DNA of 64,000 nt from Paracoccaceae bacterium Fryx2 (GCA_032334235.1 JAVSGI010000005.1:2418001-2482000); one strand, 5' to 3'; counted from the stretch's first letter, positions 16,365-25,609 are shown. The notes: generated from the sequence alone by a model not told the origin. Program-made: numbers and translations.

Positions 16365-17222
16365 TCACAGGATGACGTGCGGTTCGGGCTGGCCGCGACC
16401 GATGCCGGGGGCGGCGAAGGTCTGGCCCGCCAGCGGGTAACGCTCCAGCGCCTCGGGCGACATGCCCTGCCGGGCGGTGGTGCAGTAGAGCGTGGCAAGA
16501 TCCGCGCCACCGAACGCGGGGCAGGAGGTGTGGGGTGCCGCAAAGGGCACGCTGCGCAGCAGGCGGCCGTCGGGGGCATAGGCCGCGACCCGCCCTGCCC
16601 CCCACAGCGCCAGCCACAGGGTGCCCGCGGCATCGACCACCGCGCCATCGGGGTTCAGCCGTTCGGCGGCAAGGTCGAGAAACACCTGCGGGTCGCCCTG
16701 CGGCCAGCCGTCGGGATCGAGCGCCACGCGCATCACCTGCCGCAGTTCGGTATCGCAGAAATGCGCGTGCCGACCGTCGGGCGTGAAGCAGATGGCGTTC
16801 GAGATGGTGATCGAGGCAAACAGGCGGCGCAGTTCGCCCTTGTAGAAGCGGTAGATCGCGCCCTGCCCTTCTTCGGCCTTCTTGCCCATCGTGCCGATCC
16901 AGAAACCGCCCTGCAGATCGGCGCGGCCGTCGTTGGGCCGGGTGCCGGGCCGGTCCGCCTCCAGCGGGCAGAGATCCTGCCGTGCGCCGGTTTCGACGTT
17001 GAAGCGGAACAGTGCGGTTTCCGAGGCGATCAGCAGGTGGTCGTGGTCGATCCAGCCCGCCGCCGAGACGTTTTCGGCAAAGGCCCATGCGCGCGGGCCG
17101 GTGGCGTCGCGCGACAGCAGTCGGTTGCCGGTGATGTCGAACCAGAAAAGCTGGCGGCGGGTCGGGTGCCAGAGCGGGCCCTCGCCCAGGGTGCATTGGC
17201 GGGAATCGAAAACCGGGGTCAT
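16365..17222 (-). CDS. SMP-30/gluconolactonase family sugar lactonase
   Basis: 285-residue beta-propeller lactonase. SMP-30 hallmarks: [11 protein letters not shown] (metal-binding glutamate), [19 protein letters not shown] (asparagine and aspartate ligands), [19 protein letters not shown], and [24 protein letters not shown]. In this operon it most likely opens galactono-1,4-lactone (or a related aldonolactone) to the free acid. The ATG (17220-17222) overlaps the TGA of the aldolase gene by four bases, so it is the last gene of the operon SDR - kinase - aldolase - lactonase. Confidence 0.92.
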   Translation of the reverse strand: MTPVFDSRQCTLGEGPLWHPTRRQLFWFDITGNRLLSRDATGPRAWAFAENVSAAGWIDHDHLLIASETALFRFNVETGARQDLCPLEADRPGTRPNDGRADLQGGFWIGTMGKKAEEGQGAIYRFYKGELRRLFASITISNAICFTPDGRHAHFCDTELRQVMRVALDPDGWPQGDPQVFLDLAAERLNPDGAVVDAAGTLWLALWGAGRVAAYAPDGRLLRSVPFAAPHTSCPAFGGADLATLYCTTARQGMSPEALERYPLAGQTFAAPGIGRGQPEPHVIL

Positions 17223-17824
17223 GTGAGGACCTCGTCACAGGCTTGCACCAGGGTGGCGGCGCGGGCGGCGATCTCGGCCACGCCCATGCCGGGGGAATAG
17301 AGCGCGGCGCCGACGCCGAAGCCGCTGGCCCCGGCGGCGACCCATTGCGCGAAGTTGGCGGGGCCGGCGCCGCCCACGGCATAGACCGGCGTGGCGGGGG
17401 GGAGAACGGCGCGGATGGCCTTCAGCCCATCCGGGCCGATCAGGCTGGCGGGAAACAGCTTCAGCCCGTCGGCACCGGCGTGCAGGGCGGCGAAGCATTC
17501 GGTGGGCGTCATGACGCCCGGCCAGCTTTGCAGGCCGTGCGCCCTGGTGGCGGCGATTACCGCCGGGTCGCAGTTGGGCGACACCACCAGCGTGCCGCCG
17601 ACATCCGCCAGCCGGGCGACCTGATCGGGGGTCAGCACGGTGCCCGCGCCGATGGTGGCTTGGCTGCCGAAGGCGCGCACCATTGCCGCGATCGAGGCGA
17701 AGGGGTCGGGCGAGTTGAGCGGCACCTCGATGGTGGTGATGCCCGCCGCAATCAGGGCTTCAGCGACCGGCACGGCCTCGGGAGGGGTCAGGCCGCGCAG
17801 GATGGCGATCAGCGGGCGGGTCAT
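17219..17824 (-). CDS. dgoA: 2-dehydro-3-deoxy-6-phosphogalactonate aldolase
   Basis: Class I aldolase splitting 2-keto-3-deoxy-6-phosphogalactonate to pyruvate and glyceraldehyde-3-phosphate. 201 residues, the length of the KDPGal/KDPG aldolase family. [10 protein letters not shown] (E33) and the Schiff-base lysine in GLKLFPA (K122) are present; IGAGTV and [10 protein letters not shown] are typical of the phosphogalactonate branch. The start ATG 17824 overlaps the kinase stop by four bases, and the stop overlaps the lactonase start likewise. The family also acts on the gluconate epimer; context with DgoK favours galactonate. Confidence 0.92.
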   Translation of the reverse strand: MTRPLIAILRGLTPPEAVPVAEALIAAGITTIEVPLNSPDPFASIAAMVRAFGSQATIGAGTVLTPDQVARLADVGGTLVVSPNCDPAVIAATRAHGLQSWPGVMTPTECFAALHAGADGLKLFPASLIGPDGLKAIRAVLPPATPVYAVGGAGPANFAQWVAAGASGFGVGAALYSPGMGVAEIAARAATLVQACDEVLT

Positions 17825-18717
17825 CGGCGCTCCAGTGCGGTGGCAAGGCCCGCGATGACGCAGGCGGCGGCGGGCCAGGTGCGGCTGGGGGTGCCTTGCA
17901 GGGTCAGGGCGGTGGCGTAGGTGGTGCAAAGCGGCTCGGCCCCGACCAGGATCACCTGCTGGCCCAGCCACCACGGGCGGGCGGCGGCAAGCTCGATCCC
18001 GATCAGCAGGCCCGACAGGCGGGCCCGGGCAGCGGCGGGCGAAAGGCCCGACAGCAGGCTTTCGGCGCGCAGGGCGAACAGGCGGGCGGCAATGCTGGCG
18101 GGATGCGACTGCGCGTCGGACAGGGCGGCGGCGAAGGCGCCCGCGTCCCAGCCGTCGCCTGGCATGGCGTGGCGCAGCACGGAACCCTGCGACAGCAGCG
18201 CGAACAGCTCGCCCGTCATGAAGGTCTGGAAGCCCACAACCTCGCCCGCGCTGATCTGCGCCCATTTGCAATGGGTGCCGGGCAGGCAGATCACCCCGTC
18301 GAACGCCGGATGCAGGGCAAGGGCGCCCGCGATCTGGGTTTCCTCGCCGCGCATCACGTCGGCCGGGCGTTGCTGGGAAAGGCCGGGAACAAGGCGCAGG
18401 TGCAGGCGCGGGTCTTTGGTCGGCACCGGGATCAGGCGGGCGGGGTCGAGCGGGGCGCAGGGCACCGGGCGGTAGGGGGCCTCGACCCAGCCCTGGCGGC
18501 TGCCGACCATGCCGCACGCGAGGACGGGCGTCGGGCGGGTCAGCCAGGGGCCGACCAGGCGCAGCAGGGCGGGTTCGAACTCGGCCGGGGAAAGGCGGGA
18601 CATGCCATCGTCGGAGGACGCCTCGGCCAATGTGACGCCATCGCACGTCAGGGCGAAGGCGCGAAGGCGGGTCGTGCCCCAGTCGATCGCGATCCAGTCG
18701 GGGGAAGCGGCGGTCAT
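17821..18717 (-). CDS. dgoK: 2-dehydro-3-deoxygalactonokinase
   Basis: Phosphorylates 2-keto-3-deoxygalactonate at C6 using ATP, feeding the aldolase encoded next. 298 residues of the DgoK sugar-kinase family: [12 protein letters not shown] (phosphate-1 loop), [29 protein letters not shown] and LPGTHCKWA are all diagnostic. The start overlaps the stop of the dehydrogenase gene by four bases (ATGA) and the end overlaps the aldolase start, so expression is tightly coupled. Confidence 0.94.
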   Translation of the reverse strand: MTAASPDWIAIDWGTTRLRAFALTCDGVTLAEASSDDGMSRLSPAEFEPALLRLVGPWLTRPTPVLACGMVGSRQGWVEAPYRPVPCAPLDPARLIPVPTKDPRLHLRLVPGLSQQRPADVMRGEETQIAGALALHPAFDGVICLPGTHCKWAQISAGEVVGFQTFMTGELFALLSQGSVLRHAMPGDGWDAGAFAAALSDAQSHPASIAARLFALRAESLLSGLSPAAARARLSGLLIGIELAAARPWWLGQQVILVGAEPLCTTYATALTLQGTPSRTWPAAACVIAGLATALERR

Positions 18718-19484
18718 CCGGTCACCACCACGCCGCCGTCGATCACCAGAGCCTGGCCGGTCATCATCCTGGAGGCGGCAGAGGCGAGGAAAAGCACGCC
18801 GCCGGTGATGTCATCGGGCACCAGCGTGTCGGTCAGGCACTGGCGGGCGAGGTGGGCCCGGAGCGCCTCGGGGGTGACCCAGAGATCCTTCTGCTTTTGC
18901 GTCATCACCCAGCCGGGGGTCAGGGTGTTGACCCGGACGCGGTCGGGGCCGAACTCGCGGGCAAGGCTGCGGGTCAGGCCGTTGATGCCGGAGTTGGCGG
19001 TGGTGTAGGCCGGGTAGCCCGCGTTGCCCATCATGTAGCTGATCGAGGAGAAGTTGATGATCGACCCGCCGCCCGCCGCCTGCATCCCGGGAATCACCGC
19101 CTGCGCCGCGAAGAAACAGGCCCTGAGGTTGATCGCCATCGATCTGTCCCAATAGTCGGGCGTCACGTCGAGGGTGGCGTGGCGCTGGTCGTTGGCGGCG
19201 TTGTTGACCAGCACGGTGACCGGGCCATGCGCGGCTGCGGCCCCTGCAATAGCGGCTTGCAGGGCGGGCGTGTCGGTGATGTCGCAGGGGATGAACAGCG
19301 GGCGGTTGCCGGTGCTGGCGGCCATCTCGTCGCAGAACGCGGTGGCGTCGGAGCGCTGCACGAAGGCGACGCGCGCGCCCTGACGCAGGAACGCCTCGGT
19401 CAGCGCGGCGCCGATGCCGGACCCGCCGCCGGTGATGAACACCGATGCGTCGGCAAGGTCGGGGTAGCGGGGCGGATGGGACAT
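18714..19484 (-). CDS. SDR-family sugar dehydrogenase with altered active site
   Basis: 256-residue short-chain dehydrogenase, by context the NAD(P)-dependent galactose (or related aldose) 1-dehydrogenase starting the oxidative pathway. TGGGSGIG cofactor loop, LVNNAAND and [11 protein letters not shown] (serine) are normal. The catalytic YxxxK is instead YTTAN: the lysine is replaced by asparagine (codon AAC, plus-strand positions 18993-18995). Nothing nearby offers a substitute lysine. Start ATG 19484 (MSHPPRY); a longer in-frame upstream stretch includes the dispersed repeat and is not coding. First gene of a four-gene operon with four-base overlaps throughout. Confidence 0.88.
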   Translation of the reverse strand: MSHPPRYPDLADASVFITGGGSGIGAALTEAFLRQGARVAFVQRSDATAFCDEMAASTGNRPLFIPCDITDTPALQAAIAGAAAAHGPVTVLVNNAANDQRHATLDVTPDYWDRSMAINLRACFFAAQAVIPGMQAAGGGSIINFSSISYMMGNAGYPAYTTANSGINGLTRSLAREFGPDRVRVNTLTPGWVMTQKQKDLWVTPEALRAHLARQCLTDTLVPDDITGGVLFLASAASRMMTGQALVIDGGVVVTG

Positions 19485-19519
19485 GGATGGGGCCTTGGCG
19501 CTGGGCGTGGCGGAAGGGG

Positions 19520-19558
19520 CGGAGCCTCCGGCGGGGATATTTGAGAACAGAAGAAGGG
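19520..19558 (+). repeat. Dispersed intergenic repeat, copy 5
   Basis: CGGAGCCTCCGGCGGGGATA followed by TTTGAGAACAGAAGAAGG, 36 bases upstream of the SDR gene start (minus strand) in a 255-base gene-free interval. The left flank GCGGAAGGGGCGGAG is shared with copy 4. Confidence 0.85.
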
Positions 19559-19712
19559 CAAGGGGCGTGGGTGGATGCGGCAAACCATGCGGCCCGGTGG
19601 CGGGACCTGTCAACTGCACGCGACGCGGCGGTGCCGACGGCAGGCCGGGGGCAATGCGCCCGAGGGGCCGCGCCGGGCTTCGGACAGCCGGGTGGTTCGG
19701 TGGGCGGAGAGG

Positions 19713-19731
19713 GATTTTTCGTAGAAAAATC
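19713..19731 (-). terminator. AT-rich inverted repeat after trhO
   Basis: GATTTTT CGTAG AAAAATC, a 7-bp stem 9 bases beyond the trhO stop. It is AT-rich with no separate T tract beyond the stem. It may serve as a weak terminator or as a binding site. Confidence 0.4.
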
Positions 19732-19739
19732 GTGGCGGG

Positions 19740-20642
19740 TCAGTCGGCGAAGTGGCGGGTGCCGCGCGATCGGGCCAGGGCGATCTGGTGCTGGCGCTCG
19801 CGGAAGCGGGCGCGGTCGGCGTCGCCGTGTTCGCTGAGGCAGCGCGGGCAGGAGACGCCTTCCTCGTAATCGGGGCTGGCGCGGTCCTCGGGGGTGACGG
19901 GGCGGCGGCAGGCGTGGCAAAGGGCGTTCTCGCCCGGTTGCAGCCCGTGGCCGACCGAGACGCGGGCGTCGAACACGAAGCATTCGCCCTGCCACAGGCT
20001 TTCCCCGGCAGGCACGTCTTCGAGGTATTTCAGGATGCCGCCCTGCAGGTGGAACACGTCTTCCACCCCCTGCCCCAGCAGCCAGTTGGTCGATTTCTCG
20101 CAGCGGATGCCGCCGGTGCAGAACATCGCGATGCGCTTGTTGTGGAAGCGGTCCTTGTTGGCCTGCCACCAGGCGGGAAAGTCGCGGAAGGCGCGGGTGC
20201 CGGGGTCGACGGCGCCCTGAAACGTGCCGATGGCTACCTCGTAGTCGTTGCGGGTGTCGATCACCGCCACGTCGGGGGCGGAAATCAGCGCGTTCCAGTC
20301 GGCGGGGGCGACGTAGTGGCCGACGCGGGCGCGCGGATCGACATCGGGCTGGCCCATCGTCACGATCTCGCGCTTCAGGCGGACCTTCATGCGGCCGAAG
20401 GGCATGGTGGCGGCGGGGCTTTCCTTCCACATGAGGCCGGCGCAGCCCGGCAGGGCGCGCAGATGCGCCAGCACCGCGTCTATGCCGCCCCGGTTGCCCG
20501 CGATGGTGCCGTTGATGCCCTCGCCCGCCAGCAAAAGCGAGCCCTTGACGCCCTGCGACTGGCACAGCGCCAGAAGCGGCGCGCGCAGCGCGTCGGGGTC
20601 GGGGAAGCGGGTGAAGTGGTAGAGCGCGGCGACGGTCAGCAT
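19740..20642 (-). CDS. trhO: tRNA uridine(34) hydroxylase TrhO (rhodanese domain)
   Basis: Oxygen-dependent tRNA U34 hydroxylase (YceA family) that starts 5-oxyacetyluridine formation in the wobble position. 300 residues: an N-terminal ferredoxin-like acylphosphatase domain ([31 protein letters not shown]), a rhodanese domain with [13 protein letters not shown] and the cysteine loop [10 protein letters not shown], and a C-terminal zinc-like CHACRRPV...CPRC part. Start ATG 20642 ([10 protein letters not shown]) matches the family; upstream extension is non-coding. Stands alone on the minus strand, divergent from pncA with 136 bases between. Confidence 0.93.
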   Translation of the reverse strand: MLTVAALYHFTRFPDPDALRAPLLALCQSQGVKGSLLLAGEGINGTIAGNRGGIDAVLAHLRALPGCAGLMWKESPAATMPFGRMKVRLKREIVTMGQPDVDPRARVGHYVAPADWNALISAPDVAVIDTRNDYEVAIGTFQGAVDPGTRAFRDFPAWWQANKDRFHNKRIAMFCTGGIRCEKSTNWLLGQGVEDVFHLQGGILKYLEDVPAGESLWQGECFVFDARVSVGHGLQPGENALCHACRRPVTPEDRASPDYEEGVSCPRCLSEHGDADRARFRERQHQIALARSRGTRHFAD

Positions 20643-20778
20643 GGCTGGCTGATTGGCCCCGACGGGGCGGAAATGCAAGCCCCTGCCGCCCGGCCCGCCC
20701 GCGCTGTTGACGCAGGGCCATTGACGCAACATCCTGCGGGTCTTACCCACAGTCATGAAACTGTGAAGGAAGACGCCG

Positions 20779-21387
20779 ATGCGACCCGCGACCGAAGCCC
20801 TGATCGTGATCGACGTGCAGAACGATTTCTGCCCCGGCGGGGCGCTGGAGGTCGCGGGCGGCGATGGGATCATCCCGCGGATCAACGCATTTCTGGGCGG
20901 TTTTGCCGTCAAGGTGCTGACGCAGGACTGGCATCCGGCCGACCATGCCTCTTTCGCGGCCAACCATCCGGGGGCGGCGGCGTTCTCGGTCTTGCCGATG
21001 GCTTACGGGCCGCAGGTGCTGTGGCCGGTGCATTGCGTGCAGGGCACGCGCGGGGCGGCGTTTCATGACGACCTGATGACCGACGCCGCCGACATGGTGA
21101 TCCGCAAGGGGTTTCGCCCGGAGATCGACAGCTATTCGGCGTTCTTCGAGAATGACCGAACGACGCCGACCGGGCTGGAGGGCTATCTGCGCAGCCGGGG
21201 GGTCACGGCGGTGACGCTGGCGGGCCTCGCCACCGATTTCTGCGTGGCTTATTCGGCGCTGGATGCCGCGCGGCTGGGCTTTGCGGTGACGGTGGTCGAA
21301 GGGGCCTGCCGGGCGATCGACCTTGACGGCTCGCTGGCCGTGGCGCGCGACCAGATGCGCGCCGCCGGCGTGACGCTGGACGCCTGA
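20779..21387 (+). CDS. pncA: Nicotinamidase
   Basis: Deamidates nicotinamide to nicotinic acid in NAD salvage. 202 residues, isochorismatase-like fold. The triad is D12 (VIDVQNDF), K110 (IRKGF) and C155 (TDFCV); metal ligands D50, H52 and H56 lie in DWHPADH. The ATG at 20779 lies 11 bases after a GAAGG ribosome-binding site. One base separates its stop from pncB, so the two steps of the Preiss-Handler salvage route are made from one transcript. Confidence 0.96.
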   Translation: MRPATEALIVIDVQNDFCPGGALEVAGGDGIIPRINAFLGGFAVKVLTQDWHPADHASFAANHPGAAAFSVLPMAYGPQVLWPVHCVQGTRGAAFHDDLMTDAADMVIRKGFRPEIDSYSAFFENDRTTPTGLEGYLRSRGVTAVTLAGLATDFCVAYSALDAARLGFAVTVVEGACRAIDLDGSLAVARDQMRAAGVTLDA

Positions 21388-21388
21388 G

Positions 21389-22681
21389 ATGGTCGATATC
21401 GCAACCCGCGTGCACAACCACAAATGGAAGATCGACCCCATCGTCCGGTCGTTGCTGGATACCGATTTCTACAAGCTTCTGATGTGCCAGTCGGTGTTCC
21501 GCAACAAGCCCGACACGCAGGTGACATTCAGCCTGATCAACCGCACGAAAAGCATCCGGCTGGCCGACCTGATCGACGAGGGCGAGTTGCGCGAGCAGCT
21601 TGACAATATCCGCACCCTGCGGCTGAGCCGGGGCGAAAGCACCTTCCTGCGCGGCAACACCTTCTACGGCAAGCGCCAGATGTTCCGCCCCGACTTCATG
21701 GAGTGGTTCGAGCGGCTGCAACTGCCGCCCTACCATCTGGAAAAGCGCGACGGTCAGTATGAGTTGACCTTCGAGGGGTCGTGGCCCGAAGTGATGATGT
21801 GGGAGATTCCGGCGCTGGCGACGCTGATGGAGCTGCGTTCGCGCGCGGTGATGAACAGCATGGGGCGGTTCGAGCTGCAGGTGCTCTACGCCCGCGCCAT
21901 GACCAAGCTGTGGGACAAGATCGGACGGCTGCGCGCGATAGACACGCTGCGCATTTCCGATTTCGGCACGCGGCGCAGGCATTCCTTCCTGTGGCAGGAC
22001 TGGTGCGTGCAGGCGATGATCGAAGGGCTGGGGGCCAAGTTCGCCGGCACCTCGAACTGCCTGATCGCGATGCGGCGCGAGGTCGAGGCGATCGGCACCA
22101 ACGCGCACGAACTGCCGATGGTCTATTCGGCGTTGGCCAATTCGGATGCGGAACTGGCGCGCGCGCCCTATCAGGTGCTGGCCGACTGGCACGAGGAGCA
22201 TGACGGAAATCTGCGGATCATCCTGCCCGACACCTATGGCACGCAGGGCTTCCTGGACCGCGCGCCGGACTGGCTGACCACCTGGACCGGGATCAGGATC
22301 GACAGCGGCGACCCGGCGACGGCGGGCGAGACTGCGATTCGGTGGTGGACCGACCGGGGCGAAGACCCGCGCAGCAAGCTGGTGATCTTTTCCGACGGGC
22401 TCGACATCGGGAAGATCGAAGAACTGCACCTCCGCTTTGCCGGGCGGGTGAAGGTGTCGTTCGGCTGGGGCACCATGCTGACCAACGATTTCCGCGGGCT
22501 GGCGGCGGGCGATGCGCTGGCGCCGTTCTCGCTGGTGTGCAAGGCGGTTTCGGCCAACGGGCGGCCGACGGTCAAGCTGTCCGACAACCCGAACAAGGCG
22601 ATGGGGCCCGCCGACGAGATTGCCCGCTACAAGCGGGTGTTCGGCATCGGCAAGCAGGTGGCGCAGGAGGTGCTGGTCTAG
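21389..22681 (+). CDS. pncB: Nicotinate phosphoribosyltransferase
   Basis: Makes nicotinate mononucleotide from nicotinate and PRPP with ATP, the step after PncA. 430 residues, full length. Conserved features include DPIVRSLLDTDFYKLLMCQ, ISDFGTRRRHSF, GTSNCLIA and the phosphate-binding region IRIDSGDP...VIFSDGLDI...FGWGTMLTND; YKRVFG is close to the end. It ends tail-to-tail with the minus-strand kinase gene, and the two stop codons overlap (22678-22681), leaving no room for a separate terminator. Confidence 0.96.
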   Translation: MVDIATRVHNHKWKIDPIVRSLLDTDFYKLLMCQSVFRNKPDTQVTFSLINRTKSIRLADLIDEGELREQLDNIRTLRLSRGESTFLRGNTFYGKRQMFRPDFMEWFERLQLPPYHLEKRDGQYELTFEGSWPEVMMWEIPALATLMELRSRAVMNSMGRFELQVLYARAMTKLWDKIGRLRAIDTLRISDFGTRRRHSFLWQDWCVQAMIEGLGAKFAGTSNCLIAMRREVEAIGTNAHELPMVYSALANSDAELARAPYQVLADWHEEHDGNLRIILPDTYGTQGFLDRAPDWLTTWTGIRIDSGDPATAGETAIRWWTDRGEDPRSKLVIFSDGLDIGKIEELHLRFAGRVKVSFGWGTMLTNDFRGLAAGDALAPFSLVCKAVSANGRPTVKLSDNPNKAMGPADEIARYKRVFGIGKQVAQEVLV

Positions 22682-23604
22682 GCCAGCATCCAGTCTGCAA
22701 CCATCACCGCCCGCGCGATATGGCTGCGGTGGATCGGGTCGTCGTGGGCAAGGCGCGGTGCCGTCCAGCCGACCGATGCGAGGGTGCGGGCCAGCGTGAA
22801 CCAGTCCACCAGCTCGGCATCGACCGGGCGCAGGGTGGTGTAACCCGCGATAAGCGCCTGCCGGATGGCAGGGTAGTGCGGTTCATAGAGGTTCTGCGAC
22901 AGCACGGTGCCCAGATCGTAGGGGCGGAAGCCGAGGCCGGAATCGTCGAAGTCGATCAGGGTCAGCGCGTCGCCCCGCACCAGCACGTTCTCGCGCAGCA
23001 CGTCGGCATGGATCGGGCCGAAATCGGTCGCGGCATGGGCGGTCAGCACATCATGCAGGGCAGAGCGGGCGGCGCGCAGGGTGGCGGCCTCGGGCGCGGT
23101 CAGCGCCGGATGTTCCCAGAAGCGGCCCCAGAATGGTGCTTCCCCCACAAGCCCCTCGATATCCCAGCGCGGGCGGCTGAAATCTGCTGGAAGATCCAGC
23201 CCGTCGGTCGCGGTGTGAACTTCGGCCACAAGGCAGCCCAGTGCGTGGTGCCGGGCGGCCTGTTCGGCGGCGGTGCCGGGCAGCGGGCAGCCGGCCTCGC
23301 CCAGCGGCGCGCCTTCCACCCAGGCCAGCGCCGAGGCCATCTGGCCCCCGGGCAGTTGCACCAGCAGATCGCCCGATCCGGCCGCCAGCGGCGCCGCCAC
23401 CGCCACCCCGGCCCGCGCCAGCGCGTCGCACCACCACAGTTCCGACCGGATCGCCGCCGCACCCTGATAGCCCGGCCGGTGCAGCCGCAGCGCGGCGCGG
23501 CGCCCGCCGGGCAGCGCCATGGAATAGACCGCATTCTCGCGCGCCCGGATCAGGCGCAGGTCGGTGCCGCCCCAATGAGCTGCGGCCTGTGCGGCCAGCG
23601 TCAT
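22678..23604 (-). CDS. APH-fold kinase, hydroxylysine kinase-like
   Basis: 308-residue phosphotransferase of the aminoglycoside/homoserine kinase fold. The catalytic loop is FGPIHADVLRENVLV (HxDxxxxN) and the metal loop LIDFDDSG. Its start overlaps by four bases the stop of a class III aminotransferase-like gene whose closest recognisable relatives are the phospholyases PHYKPL/ETNPPL. In animals the hydroxylysine kinase AGPHD1/HYKK, also of this fold, supplies 5-phosphohydroxylysine to such a lyase. I infer that this protein phosphorylates hydroxylysine or another amino alcohol. Homoserine kinase is a less likely alternative because the context does not support it. Confidence 0.8.
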   Translation of the reverse strand: MTLAAQAAAHWGGTDLRLIRARENAVYSMALPGGRRAALRLHRPGYQGAAAIRSELWWCDALARAGVAVAAPLAAGSGDLLVQLPGGQMASALAWVEGAPLGEAGCPLPGTAAEQAARHHALGCLVAEVHTATDGLDLPADFSRPRWDIEGLVGEAPFWGRFWEHPALTAPEAATLRAARSALHDVLTAHAATDFGPIHADVLRENVLVRGDALTLIDFDDSGLGFRPYDLGTVLSQNLYEPHYPAIRQALIAGYTTLRPVDAELVDWFTLARTLASVGWTAPRLAHDDPIHRSHIARAVMVADWMLA

Positions 23605-24887
23605 GCGGGCACCGGCGTGGTGCGCAGGGCAGCCTCGAGCGCGTCCATCAGCAGGTCGGCATGGTCGATCCCGAAGGGCATCGGCGGGCGGATCTTCAGC
23701 GCGTTGCCGTGCCGCCCGATGCGGTTCAACAGGAAGCCACGCGCCACCATCGCCTCGACCAGATCGTCGACGAATGCCGTCGCGGGCGTCATCGCCGCGT
23801 CGGTGACGAACTCGGCAGCGAAGAACAGCCCCGCGCCGCGCACCTCGGCCAACAGCGGATGGCGCAGGGCGTGCATCCGGTCCATAACATGCGCGCTGGT
23901 GGCGGCGGCGTTTTGTTGCAGGCCTTCGTCGGCGATCACGTCCAGCACCGCCAGACAGGCCGCCGCCGACACCGGATTGCCGCCGAAGGTGTTGAAATAG
24001 CCGAACGCCTGCCGGAAGGCCGCCATCACCTCGGGCCGCGCCAACACGGCGGCGACCGGGTGGCCGTTGGCCATCGGCTTGCCGACCGTCACCACGTCGG
24101 GGGCAAAGCCGAGCGCGTCGTGCCCCCAGAAATGGCTGCCGACCCGGCCGAAGCCGGGCTGCACCTCGTCGGCCAGCACCAGCCCGCCCGCGGCGCGAAT
24201 CACCGCCACCGTGGGGTCTAGGAAACCCGCAGGCAGCGCGGGTAGCCCTTCGTTGGCAAACACCGGGCACAGCATCATGCCCGAAAAGCCGTGGCCCGCC
24301 GCCTCCAGTTCGGCAATCGCGCGGGAAATGTTGGCGGCGAAGGCGTCCGCCTGCCCCGCCAGCGTGCCCCCGACCGGGCGCAGGCTGTCGGGGGCGGGCA
24401 CCAGCCGGACATGGCCGGGATAGCCGCCGATCGGCGGGCGGCGGGTCGAGAGCGCCGAGACCGCCGCGGTGTTGCCGTGATAGGTGTTGTCGGTGGCGAT
24501 GATGCCGGTCTTGCCGGTGACCGCCTGCGCCATGCGCAGCGCGATGTCGTTCGCCTCCGACCCGGTGCAGACCATGATCGCCTGAGACAGGCCGTGCCCC
24601 AGCGTGGCGGTCAGCCGCTCGATGTAGTCCAGCACGCCGTCATGCAGATAGCGGGTGTGGGTGTTCAGCGTGCCCGCCTGCGCGCAGATCGCCTGAACCA
24701 CGCGCGGGTGGCAATGCCCGACATGGGGCACGTTGTTGTAGCAATCAAGGTAGCGCCGCCCGGCGGCATCCCAGAGCCACACCCCCTCGCCGCGCACCAC
24801 ATGCACCGGGTTGCGGTAGAAGGTGGGCACGTTCGGCCCCATCAGCCGGGCGCGGCGGTCCAGCATGTCTTGCGTATCGGGGGTCAT
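23601..24887 (-). CDS. Class III aminotransferase-fold PLP enzyme, phospholyase-like
   Basis: 428-residue PLP enzyme. The segments LDCYNNVPHVGHCHPRVV, LNTHTRYLHDGVLDYIERL and the lysine loop DVVTVGKPMANGHPVAAV match the ethanolamine-phosphate/5-phosphohydroxylysine phospho-lyase branch (ETNPPL, PHYKPL) rather than ordinary omega-transaminases. Such enzymes remove phosphate and ammonia from a phosphorylated amino alcohol to give an aldehyde. It overlaps arfB upstream and the kinase downstream by four bases each. The kinase-lyase pairing supports a two-step degradation of a hydroxylated amine; substrate is not determined. Confidence 0.82.
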   Translation of the reverse strand: MTPDTQDMLDRRARLMGPNVPTFYRNPVHVVRGEGVWLWDAAGRRYLDCYNNVPHVGHCHPRVVQAICAQAGTLNTHTRYLHDGVLDYIERLTATLGHGLSQAIMVCTGSEANDIALRMAQAVTGKTGIIATDNTYHGNTAAVSALSTRRPPIGGYPGHVRLVPAPDSLRPVGGTLAGQADAFAANISRAIAELEAAGHGFSGMMLCPVFANEGLPALPAGFLDPTVAVIRAAGGLVLADEVQPGFGRVGSHFWGHDALGFAPDVVTVGKPMANGHPVAAVLARPEVMAAFRQAFGYFNTFGGNPVSAAACLAVLDVIADEGLQQNAAATSAHVMDRMHALRHPLLAEVRGAGLFFAAEFVTDAAMTPATAFVDDLVEAMVARGFLLNRIGRHGNALKIRPPMPFGIDHADLLMDALEAALRTTPVPA

Positions 24888-25306
24888 TCGTCCTCCACCA
24901 CCTTGCCACGGCCGGCCTTGATCTCGCCGCGCACCGCCTTGGCCACCAGCCGCCGCCGCTGGCTGCCCAGCGTGGGGCGCGTCGCCACCCGGCGCTTGGG
25001 TGCCACCACGGCCTCGCGGATCAGCTCGACCAGCCGTTCCTGCGCCAGTTCGCGGTTGCGCGCCTGGCTGCGGGTTTCCTCGGCGCGGATCACGATGGCG
25101 CCCTCGTTGGTCCAGCGCCGCCCGGCCAGCCGCTTCAGCCGCGCCTTGACCGGCGCGCTCAGGTTCGGGCTGCGCTCGGCCTCGAAGCGCAGTTCCACCG
25201 CGGTTTCGACCTTGTTCACGTTCTGCCCGCCCGGCCCGGAAGACCGCGAGAAATTCTCGCTCAGTTCCCAGTCTTCCAGGCTGATGGTGTCGGTGATGCG
25301 CAACAT
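24884..25306 (-). CDS. arfB: Alternative ribosome-rescue factor ArfB
   Basis: 140-residue peptidyl-tRNA hydrolase that frees stalled ribosomes lacking a stop codon. The GGQ motif is in RSSGPGGQNVNKVET (24-28), and the C-terminal tail is lysine/arginine-rich as needed for entry into the mRNA channel. Start ATG 25306 (MLRITDTISL). First gene of the arfB - aminotransferase - kinase unit by the four-base overlaps; co-expression with amino-alcohol degradation is probably incidental. Confidence 0.93.
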   Translation of the reverse strand: MLRITDTISLEDWELSENFSRSSGPGGQNVNKVETAVELRFEAERSPNLSAPVKARLKRLAGRRWTNEGAIVIRAEETRSQARNRELAQERLVELIREAVVAPKRRVATRPTLGSQRRRLVAKAVRGEIKAGRGKVVEDE

Positions 25307-25350
25307 GGCGGCAACCTAGCGGTTTTTCCGGGGAACGGAACGCCTCCCAT

Positions 25351-25389
25351 TTCATCTTGGCAAAAATATCCCCGCCGGAGGCTCCGCCG
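25351..25389 (-). repeat. Dispersed intergenic repeat, copy 6 (inverted orientation)
   Basis: Minus strand reads GGCGGAGCCTCCGGCGGGGA followed by TATTTTTGCCAAGATGAA. The left 24 bases equal the other copies; the right half is a variant. About 45 bases upstream of arfB. Unlike other copies it reads in the direction of the downstream gene. Confidence 0.8.
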
Positions 25390-25420
25390 GCGTGGCGCGG
25401 AACCGCCGCCGCAGAAAGAG

Positions 25421-25448
25421 AAAAGGTCGCCACGATGGGCGACCTTTT
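25421..25448. terminator. Bidirectional intrinsic terminator
   Basis: AAAAGGTCGCC, 6-base loop, GGCGACCTTTT: perfect 11-bp stem with A/T tracts on both sides. In the minus direction it would end the small transcript encoded at 25497-25574 (and read-through from the transporter gene); in the plus direction there is no obvious gene to end. Confidence 0.85.
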
Positions 25449-25496
25449 CCGAGTTGCAAGGAGATGAGCCAGTTAGGACATTGGCCCAATCAACGG

Positions 25497-25574
25497 TCAA
25501 TTTCCAGAGGGCTGCCCCTGGGGAACGCTCCCGCTGACTGTCCCGACGCGTCTCTCCAATATCACTCTAGACAC
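25497..25574 (-). CDS. Candidate 25-residue small protein / small RNA gene
   Basis: A GTG-initiated frame of 25 codons starting VSRVILERRVGT and ending QPSGN. Its leader reads GAAAGGAGGTGATCCAG (25574-25590 on the plus strand), exactly complementary over 17 bases to the usual alphaproteobacterial 16S rRNA 3' end, with 7 bases between GGAGG and GTG. A perfect TTGACA sits at 25633-25638 just after the upstream gene's stop, and an intrinsic terminator follows at 25421-25448, giving a self-contained unit of about 190 bases. I do not recognise the peptide. It may be a real small protein, a regulatory RNA that binds 30S subunits, or both. Confidence 0.5.
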   Translation of the reverse strand: MSRVILERRVGTVSGSVPQGQPSGN

Positions 25575-25609
25575 TGGATCACCTCCTTTCAAATGGTTGC
25601 CGATATGGG

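Noticed and set aside
25550-25600. Fragment of a 16S rRNA gene on the plus strand
   Set aside because: Only the 17-base tail matches; the preceding bases do not resemble helix 45 or its surroundings.
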